Shown here one piece after another: positions 31,299 through 32,722 of a stretch of DNA of 32,722 nucleotides (its first letter is position 1; every line of letters begins with the position of its first letter). The notes below the pieces were generated by a model. That model was not told the origin of the DNA, did no database searches, and worked only from the letters and a program-made list of their open reading frames with translations. This DNA comes from Burkholderiaceae bacterium (GTDB taxonomy: Bacteria > Pseudomonadota > Gammaproteobacteria > Burkholderiales > Burkholderiaceae_B): contig JAOATE010000066.1 in assembly GCA_030158305.1 (NCBI GenBank), forward strand, positions 1 to 32,722, written 5' to 3'. Position numbers and translations under genes: made by a program.

Positions 31299-32567
31299 AT
31301 GATGCACGCATATCCCTCTTGCCGTCGTTTGGGTGAAGGCTCATTCCATCATTTTTTTGGGTATTACAACAAAACCGCATGGGATCGCAGTAATCGTCGA
31401 GTACTGGCTTTACAGGTGCCCATGATGGATGCTCGATTGCACCCAGAGCTTGCGGCCGAAATTGGATTTTTTGATACGCAGGCAGGCGACCGCTTCCATG
31501 TAGTCGACACAACATTAGCCTGGAATTGGCAAATGGGTAATCAGCTGCAATGGCTTGACGGGCTTTCTGAAACTCAAATCATTTATAACATCCGTACGCG
31601 GCACTCCAGTGCCGTGTATCCTGGTTTTGGTAGCCGTATCCGCGATATTGAAACTTTAGCGTACCGGGATCTGCCCTTGCCTATATATGTGGTGGCGCCA
31701 AATGGTCAGTATGGTTTATGCATTGATTACAGAAGGTTGTACATCACGCATGAAACAATTGGCTATAGTGAAAAAGGCGGTCCGTTTGACGTGCCGAAAT
31801 GCCCCTCTGATGACGGCATTTATCACATGGATTTATTAACAGGCGAATATCGTTTACTCGTGAGCTACAAGGCGCTCAGCGAGTTCGAGCCTCGCCAATC
31901 CATGCAAAAAGCGATTCATTGGGTCAGTCACATCGAAATCAATCCGGCTTCCTCGCGGATCTTGTTTTTGCATCGCTGGACTGAACGGGTAGAGGACGAG
32001 ACTTGTTTTCTGCACAGATTAATCACCATCAACCCCGATGGGACAGATATGCGATTGCTGGAGTGTTCGGATCATCCTTTGCCCCAGCTGGCTGAAAACT
32101 TCGACCCCAACGCAGTTGGTACCTTCGATTATGAAAAGTCCGAATATCAGATTTCACATCCACTATGGTGCGATGATGAGCGGATCGTGGTATGGGGGCC
32201 TCATCACGGGTCAATTCACTATCATCTGTATCACGATAGCAAAGAGGGCGAGGCGAGCGTGATTGGTAAGAATATCCTTACCGAAAATGGTCACATGAGC
32301 TTTTCGCCCACGAACAAGCGCTGGTTATTGAGCGACACTTATCCGGATGATGTAACCCACGAGCGGGTTCTGTTTCTGTTTGACGTGGTTGAAAATAAAA
32401 AAATCGACATAGGTAGTTTTTATGCCGATCCAGGACTTAAAAAGGAAAATCGCTGCGATCTCCACCCACGATGGAACCGGGACGGCACAAAAGTCTGTAT
32501 CGACTCGGTTCACGAACATCAGCGGCAGATGTATGAAATTGATGTCTCCACCATCGTCACGCGCTAG
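31299..32567 (+). CDS. Cytoplasmic beta-propeller protein, oligogalacturonate-lyase-like
   Basis: A 422-residue protein with no signal peptide. Repeated units of about 40-60 residues, each with an aromatic/Asp-Gly turn (HFFGYYNKTAWDRSNRRVLAL, YVVAPNGQYGLCIDY, HIEINPASSRILFLHRW, HPLWCDDERIVVWG, MSFSPTNKRWLLSDTYPD, HPRWNRDGTKVCIDS), indicate a beta-propeller like TolB or oligogalacturonate lyase (PL22). The HFFGYYN opening and the final HPRW..DG..VCIDS..H..QMYEID blade are closest to the lyase-like group, and several His residues could bind a metal. Enzymatic activity is not proven by the sequence. I use the ATG after GAGGA; the frame could start at 31287, overlapping the Bug stop. It lies between the Bug gene and a thiolase gene, so it probably acts on the imported compound. 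Confidence 0.75.
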   Translation: MMHAYPSCRRLGEGSFHHFFGYYNKTAWDRSNRRVLALQVPMMDARLHPELAAEIGFFDTQAGDRFHVVDTTLAWNWQMGNQLQWLDGLSETQIIYNIRTRHSSAVYPGFGSRIRDIETLAYRDLPLPIYVVAPNGQYGLCIDYRRLYITHETIGYSEKGGPFDVPKCPSDDGIYHMDLLTGEYRLLVSYKALSEFEPRQSMQKAIHWVSHIEINPASSRILFLHRWTERVEDETCFLHRLITINPDGTDMRLLECSDHPLPQLAENFDPNAVGTFDYEKSEYQISHPLWCDDERIVVWGPHHGSIHYHLYHDSKEGEASVIGKNILTENGHMSFSPTNKRWLLSDTYPDDVTHERVLFLFDVVENKKIDIGSFYADPGLKKENRCDLHPRWNRDGTKVCIDSVHEHQRQMYEIDVSTIVTR

Positions 32568-32584
32568 GTTTTGATTTACGCAAA

Positions 32585-32649
32585 AATACTCACGTGGTAT
32601 AAAAAGTCTCAACGAAAAACGATAATGAGACTTTAACCACATGAGTATT
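32585..32649. promoter_or_regulatory. Long nested inverted repeat covering the thiolase start codon
   Basis: The outer arms 32585-32598 and 32636-32649 pair at 13 of 14 positions (AATACTCACGTGGT with ACCACATGAGTATT); the inner arms AAAGTCTCA (32603-32611) and TGAGACTTT (32626-32634) pair perfectly around a 14-base A-rich loop, with 4 and 1 unpaired bases between the stems. The right outer arm contains the ATG of the next gene, so in RNA the start codon would be sequestered. As DNA it could be two nested operators. No T tract, so it is not a terminator. Confidence 0.6.
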
Positions 32650-32722
32650 CGCGGCAAGGCCTATATCGGGGGCATTTACGAGCACCCCGCACGAAAAATT
32701 GAAAATAAATCACTCGCCCAGT
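32641..32722 (+). CDS. Thiolase-family protein, N-terminal 27 residues (partial)
   Basis: The frame starts at ATG and runs off the right edge without a stop. The visible residues MSIRGKAYIGGIYEHPARK with NKSLAQ match the N-terminus of thiolase-fold proteins annotated as acetyl-CoA acetyltransferase or lipid-transfer-type thiolases, which begin with G-x-A-Y-I-x-G-I-Y-E-H-P and continue with K-S-x-A-Q. These act on CoA thioesters in carboxylic-acid or side-chain degradation; many lack the classical catalytic Cys. Only a weak ribosome binding site is visible, and the start lies inside a strong inverted repeat. Family call rests on 27 residues and memory of the pattern. Confidence 0.7.
   Translation, partial: MSIRGKAYIGGIYEHPARKIENKSLAQ

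Overview
The window looks like a betaproteobacterial chromosome segment, most likely Burkholderiales and probably an Alcaligenaceae-like lineage. Reasons: four lone Bug/TctC-type periplasmic binding proteins in under 33 kb, five LysR regulators, an aspartate carbamoyltransferase with an N-terminal DNA-binding-like extension, and generally aerobic catabolic content. There are no rRNA or tRNA genes, no insertion sequences, no CRISPR arrays and no phage genes that I can see. The organism call is inference from gene content and style, not from a marker gene.

Layout. 1-3.6 kb: the tail of an unrecognised gene, a MATE efflux pump, a Nac-like LysR regulator transcribed away from it, and an outer-membrane SphA/MetA-type beta-barrel. 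3.8-7.5 kb: a TRIC/UPF0126 membrane protein, a Bug binding protein, and an NhaR-like regulator divergent from a TerC-family ion exporter. 7.5-9.6 kb: a two-gene unit, an alpha/beta-hydrolase-fold protein with a Cys nucleophile followed after 2 nt by an orphan seven-helix histidine kinase. 9.7-12.3 kb: a small GNAT acetyltransferase, HTH-PyrB, and a PhzF-family protein.

12.35-18.1 kb is the most interesting block: six tightly packed genes (four of the five junctions overlap or nearly touch) encoding an NrtA/SsuA-type ABC importer (ATPase, Tat-exported binding protein, permease), a one-cysteine OsmC protein, an acyl-CoA-dehydrogenase-fold flavoprotein and a rubredoxin-rubredoxin reductase fusion. 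It reads as a self-contained uptake and redox pathway for one small organic (possibly sulfur or nitrogen) compound whose identity cannot be read from the sequence.

18.1-23.8 kb: a catabolic cluster: an alpha/beta-hydrolase-fold protein whose nucleophile is Ala, a LysR regulator, and divergently an SDR dehydrogenase, a LigI-like lactone hydrolase and two Bug proteins. 23.85-27.4 kb: YgiD-like dioxygenase and DoxX, divergent from a LysR-RidA-periplasmic hydrolase unit. 27.4-30.1 kb: PoxB pyruvate oxidase preceded by a LysR gene. 30.3-32.7 kb: a Bug protein, a cytoplasmic beta-propeller protein resembling oligogalacturonate lyases, and the first 27 codons of a thiolase-family gene whose start codon lies inside a long imperfect inverted repeat.

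Several inverted repeats sit exactly where operators or leader structures are expected (upstream of the second Bug gene, the DoxX/LysR divergent region, the hydrolase at 18.9 kb, the NhaR start and the thiolase start); these are reported separately.
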